Source: Lentibacillus amyloliquefaciens | GTDB taxonomy: Bacteria > Bacillota > Bacilli > Bacillales > Amphibacillaceae | Direction: 5' to 3' | Assembly (NCBI RefSeq): GCF_001307805.1 | Contig: NZ_CP013862.1 | Location: 3,100,001-3,164,000 of the forward strand | Length of the DNA stretch: 64,000 bases | Shown: positions 44,296 through 52,599 of the stretch, one piece after another | How positions within the stretch are numbered: the stretch's first letter is position 1 | Layout: each line of letters starts with the position of its first letter | Made by a program: the position numbers and the translations under genes | The notes under the pieces: generated by a model | The model's input: only the letters and a program-made list of their open reading frames with translations | What the model was told of the DNA's origin: nothing | The model's database searches: none

Positions 44296-45297
44296 ATGAA
44301 AGAAGAAAACAACGGCGCTCCAAAAAATAAGTGGAGTCGCATATTCCGTAAGAAGTGGTTCTTTCCTGCAGTCTATTTGACGATTGCTGCACTTCTCTTG
44401 TCATTGGTGGTATGGTATCAGAACCTTGGCAGCCAGATTGATGAAACCCAAGAGGAAAACACAGAAGACTATGCCCCAATTGAAGATGAAGAAGCTCAGC
44501 CGGTCATGGAACAGCAGGAAGTCGTTCAAAGTCCCGTCGAAAACATGGATCAAGCAGAAATCGTAACTAAATACTATGATTACGACGCAGACCAGGAAAC
44601 TCAGGAGAATGCAATTGTCGTCTTCAACGACCGCTACTATCAAAGTACAGGTATTGATATTGCATCTGCTGAAGGCGAATCATTCGATGTGTTGGCATCA
44701 TTGAGTGGAACAGTTACGGAGGTCAAGGAAGACCCGCTCCTGGGCAATGTGGTGACATTAACACATGAAAACGATGTGACAACCCATTATGCCAGTTTAG
44801 GAGATGTGGAGGTTTCTGCTGATGATGAAGTGGCTCAAGGTGATGTCATTGGAACGGCAGGCCAAAATCTATTTGGCAAAGACAATGGAACACATCTGCA
44901 CTTTGAAATTAGAAATGCTGGTGAAGATGTCAATCCGGAAAGCTATTTCAATCAGCCATTGAGTGCGCTTGAGGAAGCCGAAACTGAAAATGGCGATGCA
45001 CAAAGCACAGATGGAAGTGAACATGGGAATAGTGAACCTGAATCATCTGAAGAAAGCAGTGAATCTGAGTCCACAGAAGAAGGCAACACTTCTGAGGAGC
45101 CGGAATCCGGCCAGAATGAAGACGGCACTTCCGAGGGCTCGGAATCAAGTGAGGATGAAAGTGGCGCTTCCGAGGATTCACAATCAAGTGAGGATGAAGG
45201 CAACACTTCAGAGGGTTCAGAATCCAGCGAGAATGAAAGCGGCGCAATGGATGATGAAGAGTCATCAAATAACGATGAACCAACTGATCAACAGTAA
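44296..45297 (+). CDS. spoIIQ: Stage II sporulation protein Q
   Basis: The forespore half of the SpoIIQ-SpoIIIAH channel (333 aa). One transmembrane helix (~residues 21-41) precedes a LytM/M23-like domain (~110-220) that keeps HLHFEIR. Ser-Thr-Gly stands where active enzymes have the first zinc His (QSTGIDIASAEG), as in the inactive B. subtilis protein. A C-terminal tail of about 100 residues, nearly all Ser, Glu, Asp, Gly and Asn, is built of a ~13-residue repeat. B. subtilis SpoIIQ is 283 aa, so the tail is an expansion. Confidence 0.94.
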   Translation: MKEENNGAPKNKWSRIFRKKWFFPAVYLTIAALLLSLVVWYQNLGSQIDETQEENTEDYAPIEDEEAQPVMEQQEVVQSPVENMDQAEIVTKYYDYDADQETQENAIVVFNDRYYQSTGIDIASAEGESFDVLASLSGTVTEVKEDPLLGNVVTLTHENDVTTHYASLGDVEVSADDEVAQGDVIGTAGQNLFGKDNGTHLHFEIRNAGEDVNPESYFNQPLSALEEAETENGDAQSTDGSEHGNSEPESSEESSESESTEEGNTSEEPESGQNEDGTSEGSESSEDESGASEDSQSSEDEGNTSEGSESSENESGAMDDEESSNNDEPTDQQ

Positions 45298-45340
45298 ATT
45301 TTCCCCCTTTCTAAATCATATATGCGTGATTAAGCGCAAC

Positions 45341-45371
45341 AGCCCTAGTGATATCGCTAGGGTTATTTTTT
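45341..45371 (+). terminator. Intrinsic terminator after spoIIQ
   Basis: Stem CCCTAG / CTAGGG with an 8-nt loop, then TTATTTTTTTG. Confidence 0.8.
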
Positions 45372-45557
45372 TGTGTATTGAAATGGGTGAAATATATGAT
45401 ACGATGTAGCCAGAAAATATTTAACAGAATTTTTCTTCTATTGAAGGCGGTGCAATGTAAAAGAGAGATAGATTTTTCAGGCTGAATGTTTTCTTGCCTG
45501 ATTCATGTTAACAACAAGGATCCGGTTTATAATTTGATGAGGAGAGGGGGAACCGAC

Positions 45558-45692
45558 ATGAAAAAATTCATGATATTGACAGGTGTCACCGGGATGTTGC
45601 TTTTAGCAGTCCTGATATTTGATTCGGTAAATGCAAAAGATGTTTATGCACCGGTTATCCAGGATGATTCGCGAATAGAAGAACAGGAGTGA
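45558..45692 (+). CDS. Small predicted secreted or membrane peptide (44 aa)
   Basis: The peptide begins MKKFMILTGVTGMLLLAVLIFDSVNA, a hydrophobic segment that could be a signal peptide or anchor, and ends in a short acidic tail (QDDSRIEEQE). GGAGAGGGGG is well placed before the ATG, which is the main reason to call it a gene. It lies between the spoIIQ terminator and spoIIID. It was not recognised as any family. Confidence 0.55.
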   Translation: MKKFMILTGVTGMLLLAVLIFDSVNAKDVYAPVIQDDSRIEEQE

Positions 45693-46105
45693 TGCTATAG
45701 AAGTTTCCCGTGATACTTGCGTGAAGTATGAATCCCCAGAGATAAATAATAACAATCCATATTTCCTTCCTGGATGTAACTGCCCAAAAAATACTTCTTG
45801 TCCCATTCTCCAGAAAAAAAGGTTTTATTCATAATCTCTCCATTACTGTAATAAAATATTACAAACCAAACATTCAGAAAAGTCTGAGGTGAGAGCTTGT
45901 GTAGCTTTTCCTCCAGCCATCCTAATTTTTTGATTGATACATACAAATTTCATATGTGAAAGGAGACTTCCTTCATTTAAACAGTGATATAAACACACCC
46001 AGAGCTGCACAGAAGTATATGCCAGAAGATAAGTGAACAGCATTAATTGTCTCACCTTGTCTCAAACCACACCTCGGAAATATCCAACTTAGGGAGGCGA
46101 ATGGT
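45693..46105 (+). other. spoIIID: Spacer upstream of spoIIID with a SigE-like -10
   Basis: CATACAAAT at 45940-45948 fits the SigE -10 element well. The region 14-15 nt upstream (CCATCCT) is a poor -35. spoIIID is SigE-dependent in B. subtilis, but the resulting leader would be about 150 nt. No other gene or stable structure is seen in the spacer. Confidence 0.35.
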
Positions 46106-46390
46106 GTGCACGATTACATCAAAGAAAGGACAATCAGGATAGGCAAATATGTCGTGGAGACGAGGCAAACTGTCCGATTGATTGCAAAGGAATTTGGTGT
46201 CTCCAAAAGCACAGTTCACAAAGATCTGACAGAACGCTTGCCTGAAGTAAGCCCCGAACTCTTCAACCAGGTTAAAGATGTACTCACTTACCACAAGTCA
46301 ATCCGCCATCTCAGGGGAGGGGAAGCAACCCGAAACAAATACAAAGATGAAAAAAATCCAGAAGATTCCACCTTTAAACCAGTAGGATAG
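46106..46390 (+). CDS. spoIIID: Sporulation transcription factor SpoIIID
   Basis: A 94-aa DNA-binding protein that tunes SigE-dependent genes in the mother cell. HTH ETRQTVRLIAKEFGVSKSTVHKDLTERLPE lies at residues ~18-47, and the basic YHKSIRHLRGGEATRNKYK is the second DNA-contacting element. The start is GTG with AGGGAGG before it, as in B. subtilis. An ATG 5 nt upstream is out of frame. Confidence 0.97.
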   Translation: MHDYIKERTIRIGKYVVETRQTVRLIAKEFGVSKSTVHKDLTERLPEVSPELFNQVKDVLTYHKSIRHLRGGEATRNKYKDEKNPEDSTFKPVG

Positions 46391-46433
46391 GAGAACGCAC
46401 TCTCCGCGACTGACGAGCACTAAAGGAGGTGGT

Positions 46434-46585
46434 TCCGCCACACTGACACAACTCTTACTCCAGGAGGTGTATGTACGAAAAAATCAGCCCACTTCATATT
46501 GAGGTGAAGCATTGCACAATGCAGTCCCGCTAAACAAAGGTGGGGCACCGCACGAATCAAGCCCATTTCAAAGGGAGGTATATCT
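46434..46585. repeat. Degenerate ~37-bp direct repeat carrying AGGAGGTG-like motifs
   Basis: AGGAGGT or a close variant occurs at 46434, 46462, 46501 (GAGGTGA), 46538 (AGGTGGGG) and 46573 (AGGGAGGT). After three of them a GCAC/GTAC-GAA-TCAGCCCA-like stretch recurs. The copies look like ribosome-binding sites, but no conserved reading frame follows them. Confidence 0.5.
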
Positions 46586-46590
46586 CATAT

Positions 46591-46620
46591 AAAAACCCGG
46601 CCACAAGTGCCGGGTTTTTT
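46591..46620 (+). terminator. Intrinsic terminator after spoIIID
   Basis: Stem AAAACCCGGC / GCCGGGTTTT with a 7-nt loop and TT. Confidence 0.9.
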
Positions 46621-46667
46621 GCGGGGGTGCTATAAATCAGCCCATACCGCACTGAATAGGGGCGGGC

Positions 46668-46805
46668 GAGCGCGGAACATGAGCGCGAGCACACGAACAT
46701 GGGCCGGAGAACGAAAACATGGGCCGGAACACACAAAACATGAGCGCGAGAACGATAACATGAGCTTGAAATCACAAACCTCTTCAAGAACGCATAAACA
46801 TAGCG
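46668..46805. repeat. Degenerate 20-21-bp tandem array, AACATGGGC family
   Basis: ACATG recurs at 46677, 46697, 46717, 46738 and 46758 (steps 20, 20, 21, 20), with decayed units at 46778 and 46798. The conserved part is AACATGRGCSSGAR and the rest is variable. The same consensus occurs on the opposite strand at 63825-63980. It lies just past the spoIIID terminator and ends ~160 bp before mbl. Confidence 0.75.
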
Positions 46806-46965
46806 CCGGTTGTCATCTTCGGCATTCAGTACATAGTGAAATTTTCCTATTCTTTTTTAAAAAATGGCAGTTATATGTTGAATTTTGTGGTAAAATATAA
46901 TATTAGTAGCAGTGTGTTTACATACGTAAAGAGGAACGTATTTGATGACAGGGAGGATCTTGTGA

Positions 46966-47967
46966 ATGTTTTCAAGGGACATAGGGATTGACCTTGGGAC
47001 TGCCAATGTGTTGATCCATGTGAAAGGAAAAGGAATTGTTTTAAATGAACCGTCCGTTGTGGCCATGAACCGCAATACCGGCCGTGTACTTGAAGTCGGG
47101 GAAGAAGCGCGCCGCATGGTTGGACGTACCCCAGGCAATATCGAAGCGATCCGCCCGCTGAAAGATGGTGTGATTGCAGATTTTGATGTGACAGAAGCGA
47201 TGCTGCGGCATTTTATAGATAAAATAAACGTAAAAGGCTTTTTTACGAAACCAACGATGCTGATTTGCTGTCCAACCAACATTACGAAAGTGGAGCAAAA
47301 AGCGATTAAAGAAGCTGCAGAGAAATCCGGCGGTAAAAAAGTATACTTGGAAGAGGAGCCGAAAGTGGCTGCTGTTGGCGCCGGCATGGAGATTTACCAG
47401 CCGAGCGGGAATATGATTGTTGATATCGGCGGCGGCACGACAGATGTGGCGGTCCTTTCCATGGGGAATATTGTGACAGCTGAAACTGTAAAAATGGCCG
47501 GTGACAAGTTCGACATCGAGATTCTTCAATATATTAAAAAAGAATATAAATTGCTGATTGGCGAGCGGACGGCTGAAGCAATCAAAATCAATGTTGCCAC
47601 GGTCCGCGAAGGCTCGCGGCATGAGGAGATGGAAATCCGCGGCCGTGATATGGTCAGCGGTCTGCCGCGGACCATCACCATTGGATCTGAAGAAATTGGA
47701 AAAGCGCTCCGGGAGCCGGTTTCGATGATTGTTCAAGCTGCCAAACAAGTGCTTGAGAAGACACCGCCTGAGTTATCAGCTGATATCATTGACCGCGGTG
47801 TAATTTTGACTGGCGGCGGAGCTCTGGTTCACGGCATTGATGAGCTGCTTGGCGATGAATTGAAAGTGCCTGTATTGGTTGCAGAAGATCCAATGGACTG
47901 TGTCGCGAAAGGAACGGGCATTATGCTGGAAAATATCGATAAAGTTGAACGGAAAAAAATCGTCTAA
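46966..47967 (+). CDS. mbl: Rod-shape-determining protein Mbl (MreB family actin homologue)
   Basis: A bacterial actin (333 aa) that guides lateral wall synthesis. Phosphate 1 motif IGIDLGTANVLI, phosphate 2 MIVDIGGGTTDVAVLS and adenosine motif VILTGGGALVHGIDELL are visible. Its place after spoIIID assigns it to Mbl rather than MreB or MreBH. The ATG follows GGGAGGATC. In Bacillus flhO and flhP usually follow; here they are absent. Confidence 0.95.
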   Translation: MFSRDIGIDLGTANVLIHVKGKGIVLNEPSVVAMNRNTGRVLEVGEEARRMVGRTPGNIEAIRPLKDGVIADFDVTEAMLRHFIDKINVKGFFTKPTMLICCPTNITKVEQKAIKEAAEKSGGKKVYLEEEPKVAAVGAGMEIYQPSGNMIVDIGGGTTDVAVLSMGNIVTAETVKMAGDKFDIEILQYIKKEYKLLIGERTAEAIKINVATVREGSRHEEMEIRGRDMVSGLPRTITIGSEEIGKALREPVSMIVQAAKQVLEKTPPELSADIIDRGVILTGGGALVHGIDELLGDELKVPVLVAEDPMDCVAKGTGIMLENIDKVERKKIV

Positions 47968-48059
47968 TTCAATTTAATGAAGCCTCCGTGCGAGTGAATT
48001 GTAACCAGAGATAAACAGCTAGAATTAGAGCAACAAATGGATGTAAGGAGAAACAAACC

Positions 48060-48395
48060 ATGCCAACAGATGCGAAAGAAAAAACAGTAACCCGGGAGAG
48101 CGGGAAACAAGCAGAAGATCAAAAAAAGAAGCAGCAGCAGGAAGAGACAACAGACAAGGCAACCCGCAAAGAACAGAAGAAAAAGCGAAGAGAAGAAAAA
48201 AAGAAAAATAAGAAGCCCCGCCGGCGTATTTTTCCAATTTGGCTGCGAATTATCGTTGTTCTTCTGCTTGCGGCAATTGCGCTTGCACTCGGGTTGATTG
48301 TTGGTTATGGTGTCATCGGGGACGGTAACCCAATGGATGCCCTGGAGTGGGAAACATGGCAGCACATTATCGATATTGTTGTAAAAGAAGGTTGA
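48060..48395 (+). CDS. EpuA-family small membrane protein (often annotated RNA polymerase subunit beta-like)
   Basis: The protein (111 aa) has a highly charged Lys/Gln/Glu/Arg-rich cytoplasmic N-terminus (~1-58), one transmembrane helix (IIVVLLLAAIALALGLIVGYGVIG) and a short GNPMDALEWETWQHIIDIVVKEG tail. That tail pattern is typical of the EpuA family found next to mbl or mreB genes. Databases often carry the misleading name DNA-directed RNA polymerase subunit beta. GTAAGGAGA precedes ATG. Function is unknown; a link to the Mbl system is suggested only by position. Confidence 0.8.
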   Translation: MPTDAKEKTVTRESGKQAEDQKKKQQQEETTDKATRKEQKKKRREEKKKNKKPRRRIFPIWLRIIVVLLLAAIALALGLIVGYGVIGDGNPMDALEWETWQHIIDIVVKEG

Positions 48396-48465
48396 ACGAC
48401 CCGTCACCGGATGTGGCGCGTTCTTAGCAGTGGTGATTGAAGTTTCGCTTTATATGGATAAACAC

Positions 48466-48495
48466 ATGTCCGGTGATATGCCGGGCATTTTTTGT
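48466..48495 (+). terminator. Intrinsic terminator after the EpuA-like gene
   Basis: Stem TGTCCGG / CCGGGCA (one G-U pair) with TTTTTTG. Confidence 0.75.
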
Positions 48496-48576
48496 TGGAA
48501 TGCGAAAATTGTCTGAGCAAACCTGAACATCTGTTATAATGAGGTCAACTTACATACGCTAAAGGAGAGAGTTTTA

Positions 48577-48996
48577 ATGGATATCGATCAAATTAAACAA
48601 ACCATCCCGCACCGCTATCCGTTTTTGCTGGTGGACAAAGTGCTCGAAATGGAAGAAGGCCAGCGCGTTGTCGCCATCAAAAATGTTTCAGCAAATGAGC
48701 CATTTTTCCAAGGCCATTTTCCTGACTACCCTGTCATGCCCGGCGTATTGATTATTGAAGCATTGGCACAGACCGGTGCGATGGGCGTACTTGGCATTGA
48801 AGCGAACAAGGGCAAAATCGGATTTCTCGCGGGACTCGACAAATGCCGGTTTAAGCGCCAAGTGAAGCCGGGCGATCAACTGAGATTAGAAGTCGAAATC
48901 ACCCGGGTGAAAGGCCCTGTCGGAATAGGTAAAGGCGTTGCAACAGTAGATGGCGAAGTAGTGTGCGAAGGTGAAATTACATTTGCAGTCCAATAG
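48577..48996 (+). CDS. fabZ: 3-hydroxyacyl-ACP dehydratase FabZ
   Basis: A hot-dog fold enzyme (139 aa) of type II fatty acid elongation. [13 protein letters not shown] is at the N-terminus, and the active-site His/Glu pair lies in [26 protein letters not shown]. The ATG follows AAAGGAGAGAG. It is the ywpB equivalent, near mbl as in B. subtilis. Confidence 0.97.
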   Translation: MDIDQIKQTIPHRYPFLLVDKVLEMEEGQRVVAIKNVSANEPFFQGHFPDYPVMPGVLIIEALAQTGAMGVLGIEANKGKIGFLAGLDKCRFKRQVKPGDQLRLEVEITRVKGPVGIGKGVATVDGEVVCEGEITFAVQ

Positions 48997-49009
48997 CGTT
49001 TATTTATTT

Positions 49010-49037
49010 AATCTCCGCGATAGCAGCGGGGATTTTT
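49010..49037 (+). terminator. Intrinsic terminator after fabZ
   Basis: Stem AATCTCCGC / GCGGGGATT (one G-U pair) followed by TTTTT. Confidence 0.8.
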
Positions 49038-49060
49038 TAGGTTAAGGCTGTATTCTGAGC

Positions 49061-49268
49061 GGTTTCTCAAGTCCCTTTTTGAAGTTCGATTCGCTGCAAA
49101 AAGTCCCCGATGTGGCTTCTCAAGTCCTTTTTGGAGCTTTAGTCATCGAAAAAAGTCCCCGAGAAGGTTTCTCGAATCCTTTTTGGAGCTTTAGTCACCG
49201 TAAAAAGTCCTCGAGAAGGTTTCTCGAGTCCCCTTTGGAGCTTTAGTCACCATAAAAAGTCCCCGAGT
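49061..49268. repeat. 52-bp tandem repeat, four copies, downstream of fabZ
   Basis: TTCTC(A/G)A recurs at 49064, 49117, 49169 and 49221 (steps 53, 52, 52). Each unit contains TTTGGAGCTTTAGTCA, AAAAAGTCC and CCGAG. Across unit borders CTCGAGAA and TTCTCGAG form an 8-bp hairpin with a 3-nt loop. The later copies are nearly identical and the first is diverged. The rest of 49269-49525 shows no gene. Confidence 0.8.
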
Positions 49269-49525
49269 GGCCACGATTTCCTGTTGAAATTTTAGAGACA
49301 AATTTTCATCTGGATGAGATTCGAATCTTTTATGATGAATATCATTTTATCATTCACAGGCGACAAAACTTTAATTGAAAAAAGACACATATACGGTTCG
49401 GGATATCTGCAAGCCCAATCCAAAATGCCATGGTAATATCAGGTGATTTTAAAAAAATGAGTATCGCATTGGATAAAATGGATAACCTAAGGGCGAAAGT
49501 GAACAACAAAGGAGGGACAATTAAA

Positions 49526-49822
49526 ATGCAACGTAAATGGCCTTTCAAAATTGGCGCATCCATTTTGGCTTTGTCGCTGGTTGCTGCTTGCGGAACGGAT
49601 AACCAGGAAGATCCGGCTGGTGAAGATGAAGCACCATTAAATCAGGAAGAAGATAATCCGGATATGAATGGTGATAATCAGGACGATCCGCAGCTTGAAA
49701 ATGACGGCAATGGCACAAACGAAGGCGGAACGGATACCGAACAAGATGGCACTGGTGGTACCAATGAAGATGAGAATGACATGATGGACGAGGATAATAA
49801 CAACAACAATAATAATGGCTGA
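49526..49822 (+). CDS. Small acidic lipoprotein of unknown function
   Basis: A 98-aa protein with a lipoprotein signal ending LSLVAACG (Cys ~24). The mature part is a disordered low-complexity tail of Asp, Glu, Asn and Gly, ending in a run of seven Asn and Gly. AAGGAGGGA precedes ATG 49526. It has its own terminator. It is not identified beyond lipoprotein; the acidic tail is the kind seen in surface proteins of salt-tolerant Bacillaceae. Confidence 0.75.
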   Translation: MQRKWPFKIGASILALSLVAACGTDNQEDPAGEDEAPLNQEEDNPDMNGDNQDDPQLENDGNGTNEGGTDTEQDGTGGTNEDENDMMDEDNNNNNNNG

Positions 49823-49833
49823 GTGCTCATTTT

Positions 49834-49863
49834 AAAATCCCCTCAGAGAAAAGGGGATTTTTT
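49834..49863 (+). terminator. Intrinsic terminator after the lipoprotein gene
   Basis: Stem AAAATCCCCT / AGGGGATTTT with TTC after it. Confidence 0.88.
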
Positions 49864-49890
49864 CTGCTCTGCATCCATTCCATTTCTTGT

Positions 49891-49961
49891 GCTCACGTAT
49901 CGGAAAGACATACATTCCGTTGAATGAAGTTTCACTTTATCTTCCTTTTTGAACACGCGCT
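49891..49961 (-). repeat. Repeat family B, decayed half copy in reverse orientation
   Basis: GACATACATTCCG and CTTCCTTTTTGAACACGCGC match the reverse complement of the middle and left end of the full copy at 26662. The right half is missing. The remaining AT-rich stretch up to comK (49962-50160) holds no other recognisable element; no clear AAAA-N5-TTTT ComK box pair was found. Confidence 0.6.
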
Positions 49962-50160
49962 AATAAATATGCCGTACTTTTTTTATCGCCATAAACAGCT
50001 GAAATTGAATATTTGAAACCCCATCAAATCACCGTTTTTAAAAATCAAAAAATTTTTACAAAATAAATAGATTATCTTTTGAAAACATAGTACAATAGTC
50101 TTAGAAAAAAACTAAAAAATGACAATAGACAACAAAATCAAACGATCAGGGGGAAACCTA

Positions 50161-50661
50161 ATGGTAGGAGATTCAAATGCGGTTTATATTATCAGCAGAA
50201 AAACAAAAGCAATCATGACACAAGATTCACCGTATTATCGTTCGAGAATTTTAGAAATTGGACAGGAGCAGCAGTCTGTCCATAGTCCGGAGCAAATTAT
50301 CGACCATTCATGTATTTTATACGGTGCCACGTTAAAGGGCAGAAGAGACTCGGCAAAAAAACGTTTGAAGTTGAATAACAAAGTGCCTGTCCCGGTGATA
50401 CCTGAGGCATATGTTTATATGTTGCCGACTTGTTCTTCCAGAAGCAAAGAGAACGTATGGCTTTCGATTTGCCAGATCAAACAATTCGATCAGGAGGATA
50501 ACGGGACTTATGTGACGTTTTACGATGGCACCGGTTTATATGTCAGCACTTCTGAATCATCGCTGGATATGCAATATAAACGGACAAGCGAGCTTATGCT
50601 CAAGCTGAATTGGCGGTGTTTCTTCGGTAACGACTTCTTTTTCCCTGAAGATTTTCGCTAG
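50161..50661 (+). CDS. comK: ComK-family competence transcription factor
   Basis: A 166-aa protein with the ComK core: CILYGATLKGRRDSAKKRLKLNNKVPVPVIPE, then YMLPTCSSRSKENVWLSICQIKQF, and VTFYDGTGLYVSTSESSLDMQYKRTSELML. ComK activates DNA-uptake genes in Bacillus. The protein is shorter than B. subtilis ComK (192 aa), mainly at the C-terminus. ATG 50161 follows AGGGGGAA; the in-frame ATG at 50119 has no ribosome site. Its neighbours (lipoprotein, TetR-RND pump) give no competence context. Confidence 0.88.
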   Translation: MVGDSNAVYIISRKTKAIMTQDSPYYRSRILEIGQEQQSVHSPEQIIDHSCILYGATLKGRRDSAKKRLKLNNKVPVPVIPEAYVYMLPTCSSRSKENVWLSICQIKQFDQEDNGTYVTFYDGTGLYVSTSESSLDMQYKRTSELMLKLNWRCFFGNDFFFPEDFR

Positions 50662-50719
50662 CTCTTTAAACAAATAATTTTCCTTGCTTTCCTCACCTGT
50701 CACCTGTAAAATGGAAAAA

Positions 50720-50737
50720 TGACTGACTGGTTAGTAT
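50720..50737. promoter_or_regulatory. TetR-type operator upstream of the RND regulator
   Basis: TGACTGACTGGTTAGTAT is an imperfect palindrome (10 of 14 central positions symmetric). It resembles the TGACTGAC-type operators of AcrR-like repressors. It lies 43 bp before the tetR start, so autoregulation is likely. Confidence 0.55.
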
Positions 50738-50779
50738 CGTTTTTAGCAGACAAAATTATTTATGGAACCAGGTGTTGAA

Positions 50780-51643
50780 ATGAATACAAAAAAAATCAAA
50801 TTAATTGAAGCCGGGATGAAATTATTTGCTGAAAAAGGCTATCACAGCACCTCTGTTGAAACAATTGCCACCAGTGCAGGTGTTTCCAAAGGTGCTTTCT
50901 ATTTGCATTTTCAGTCCAAGAGTGATTTCCTGGCTACCGCTTTTGATTATTATCATCAGGAAATCACCAGCCGGATTCAAGCTGTCCAAAAAGAGAACCT
51001 GTCACCAAGAGAAAATTTTGCGAAACAGATTGAAACAATGACCGCGTACATATACCAGTACAAGGATTTTATTACGATGCACTTAAATCAAAATATTTCA
51101 ATTGAAGCAGATACGGATAAAATCTTTCAGCAAATGAATGCGCAAAATTTTCACTGGCTGCATCAAAATATTAACAGCATATACGGCACTAAGGCGGAAT
51201 ATCATTACCCGGATATCATCATCCAGCTCGAAGGTTTGATGAACGGGTATTTTAAATGGATAATAATTGATGAAATTATGATTGACGGGAACCAATTAGG
51301 CTCCTATATCGTACGAAGGTTGGATGATGTTGTCAGCGGGCTCTTCGAACGAAACGAAACACCGCTGGTTACTGCAGATCATATTCCTGCTGTGTACACG
51401 AAAGAGACGCCTGTATCAGACGTTTTAACAGCCATGACGGAAAAAATTGATGCGCTCGCACTATCTGAAGATAAGAAAGGTGAACTGAACGCATTAATAG
51501 GAATCTTGTCGAATGAAACGGCAAAAGAACATCCACAAAAGGCAGTGATGCAAGGTCTTCTTGTCCATTTTCAGCGCATGTCTGAATTCGAAAAGGAATG
51601 CCGGGAACTCGCACGCCTTCTGGAGATGGATTTGCTTGAATAG
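50780..51643 (+). CDS. TetR/AcrR-family regulator of the RND pump
   Basis: A 287-aa repressor, long for the family. The N-terminal HTH is KLIEAGMKLFAEKGYHSTSVETIATSAGVSKGAFYLHFQSKSDF (residues 6-49). The ligand domain is extended by a C-terminal helical part (~200-287). ATG 50780 has AGGTG before it; ATG 50762 has no site. It is followed by a membrane fusion lipoprotein and an RND pump, which it probably controls. Confidence 0.88.
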   Translation: MNTKKIKLIEAGMKLFAEKGYHSTSVETIATSAGVSKGAFYLHFQSKSDFLATAFDYYHQEITSRIQAVQKENLSPRENFAKQIETMTAYIYQYKDFITMHLNQNISIEADTDKIFQQMNAQNFHWLHQNINSIYGTKAEYHYPDIIIQLEGLMNGYFKWIIIDEIMIDGNQLGSYIVRRLDDVVSGLFERNETPLVTADHIPAVYTKETPVSDVLTAMTEKIDALALSEDKKGELNALIGILSNETAKEHPQKAVMQGLLVHFQRMSEFEKECRELARLLEMDLLE

Positions 51644-51732
51644 GTAAGCCGAATCGGGTGCTTTAGGAACGTTGAGAATAGCATTTTGACGGGTTACAAA
51701 CCATTACATAAACAAAAAGAGGAGTTTCAGCT

Positions 51733-52599
51733 ATGCGAAAATTAATATTAACGGCAGCGGTAATTTTGCTGATTGGCATCCTTGCTGCATGCAATCAGGG
51801 AGAAGAGAACGATGAAGCACAGGAAGAACAGGAAACAGCAGTCGAAACGGCTGACGTCACAACGGGCGATCTTGTCATTGAAAAATCAATCTACGGGCGC
51901 ACAGAGCCTAACAGTACAACGCCTGTTATGGCACCGGGTGCAGGGGAAGTGACCGAACTGGAAGTGGCAAACGGTGATACGGTGGACGAAGATGATCATT
52001 TGGCAACCATCCAGACCCCGGCAGGTAATCAGCGGGTTACGGCACAAGCATCAGGTGAAATTGCGAACTTAAACGTTGAAGAAAATGCCATGGCGAGTGA
52101 TTCTGATCCGATGATGGTGATAGCGGATTTTGATTCCATGACGGTTAATCTGACTGTTTCTTCTGATACGCTTGATTTGCTTGAAGCAGGGGATACCTAT
52201 CCTGTCGTCATCGAGAGAGAAGAATATGAAGCGGAAATCACGTCTGTCGGCACGATGCCGAATGATACCGGGCTTTATCCGGTTGAAGCGACCGTGGAAA
52301 ATGGAGATGATGCGATTGTTTCCGGCATGGTTGCGGTTATGAACGTGCCGGAAAACCGGGTGAAGGATACGATAATCGTCCCAACTGAAGCAGTCGTTAC
52401 ACAGAGCGGTGAGACATTTGTTTATGTCGTGGAAGATAATCAAGCGATCCAAAAAACGATAACCGTTCAAGAGTCACAATCAGACGAAACAGCTGTTGAA
52501 GGTGACATCCAGGAGGGTGACCAAATTGTCGTTAATGGTCTTTTAACGTTGTCAGACGGTATGAATGTCAACGTGGCCGAAGAGGAGGATAATTCTTGA
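51733..52599 (+). CDS. RND efflux periplasmic-adaptor-like lipoprotein (HlyD/MFP family)
   Basis: The protein (288 aa) has a lipoprotein signal (GILAACNQ, Cys ~20), a biotinyl-lipoyl-like domain (APGAGEVTELEVANGDTVDEDDHLATIQTP), a barrel region and a C-terminal beta domain. It is the membrane fusion partner of the pump encoded by the next gene, anchored on the outer face of the membrane. The long alpha-hairpin of Gram-negative adaptors is missing, as expected in a monoderm. The stop overlaps the pump start by 4 nt. Confidence 0.92.
   Translation: MRKLILTAAVILLIGILAACNQGEENDEAQEEQETAVETADVTTGDLVIEKSIYGRTEPNSTTPVMAPGAGEVTELEVANGDTVDEDDHLATIQTPAGNQRVTAQASGEIANLNVEENAMASDSDPMMVIADFDSMTVNLTVSSDTLDLLEAGDTYPVVIEREEYEAEITSVGTMPNDTGLYPVEATVENGDDAIVSGMVAVMNVPENRVKDTIIVPTEAVVTQSGETFVYVVEDNQAIQKTITVQESQSDETAVEGDIQEGDQIVVNGLLTLSDGMNVNVAEEEDNS

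Noticed and set aside
44960..45283. Long minus-strand frames opposite the spoIIQ tail
   Set aside because: These are shadows of the Ser/Glu repeat and have no ribosome sites.
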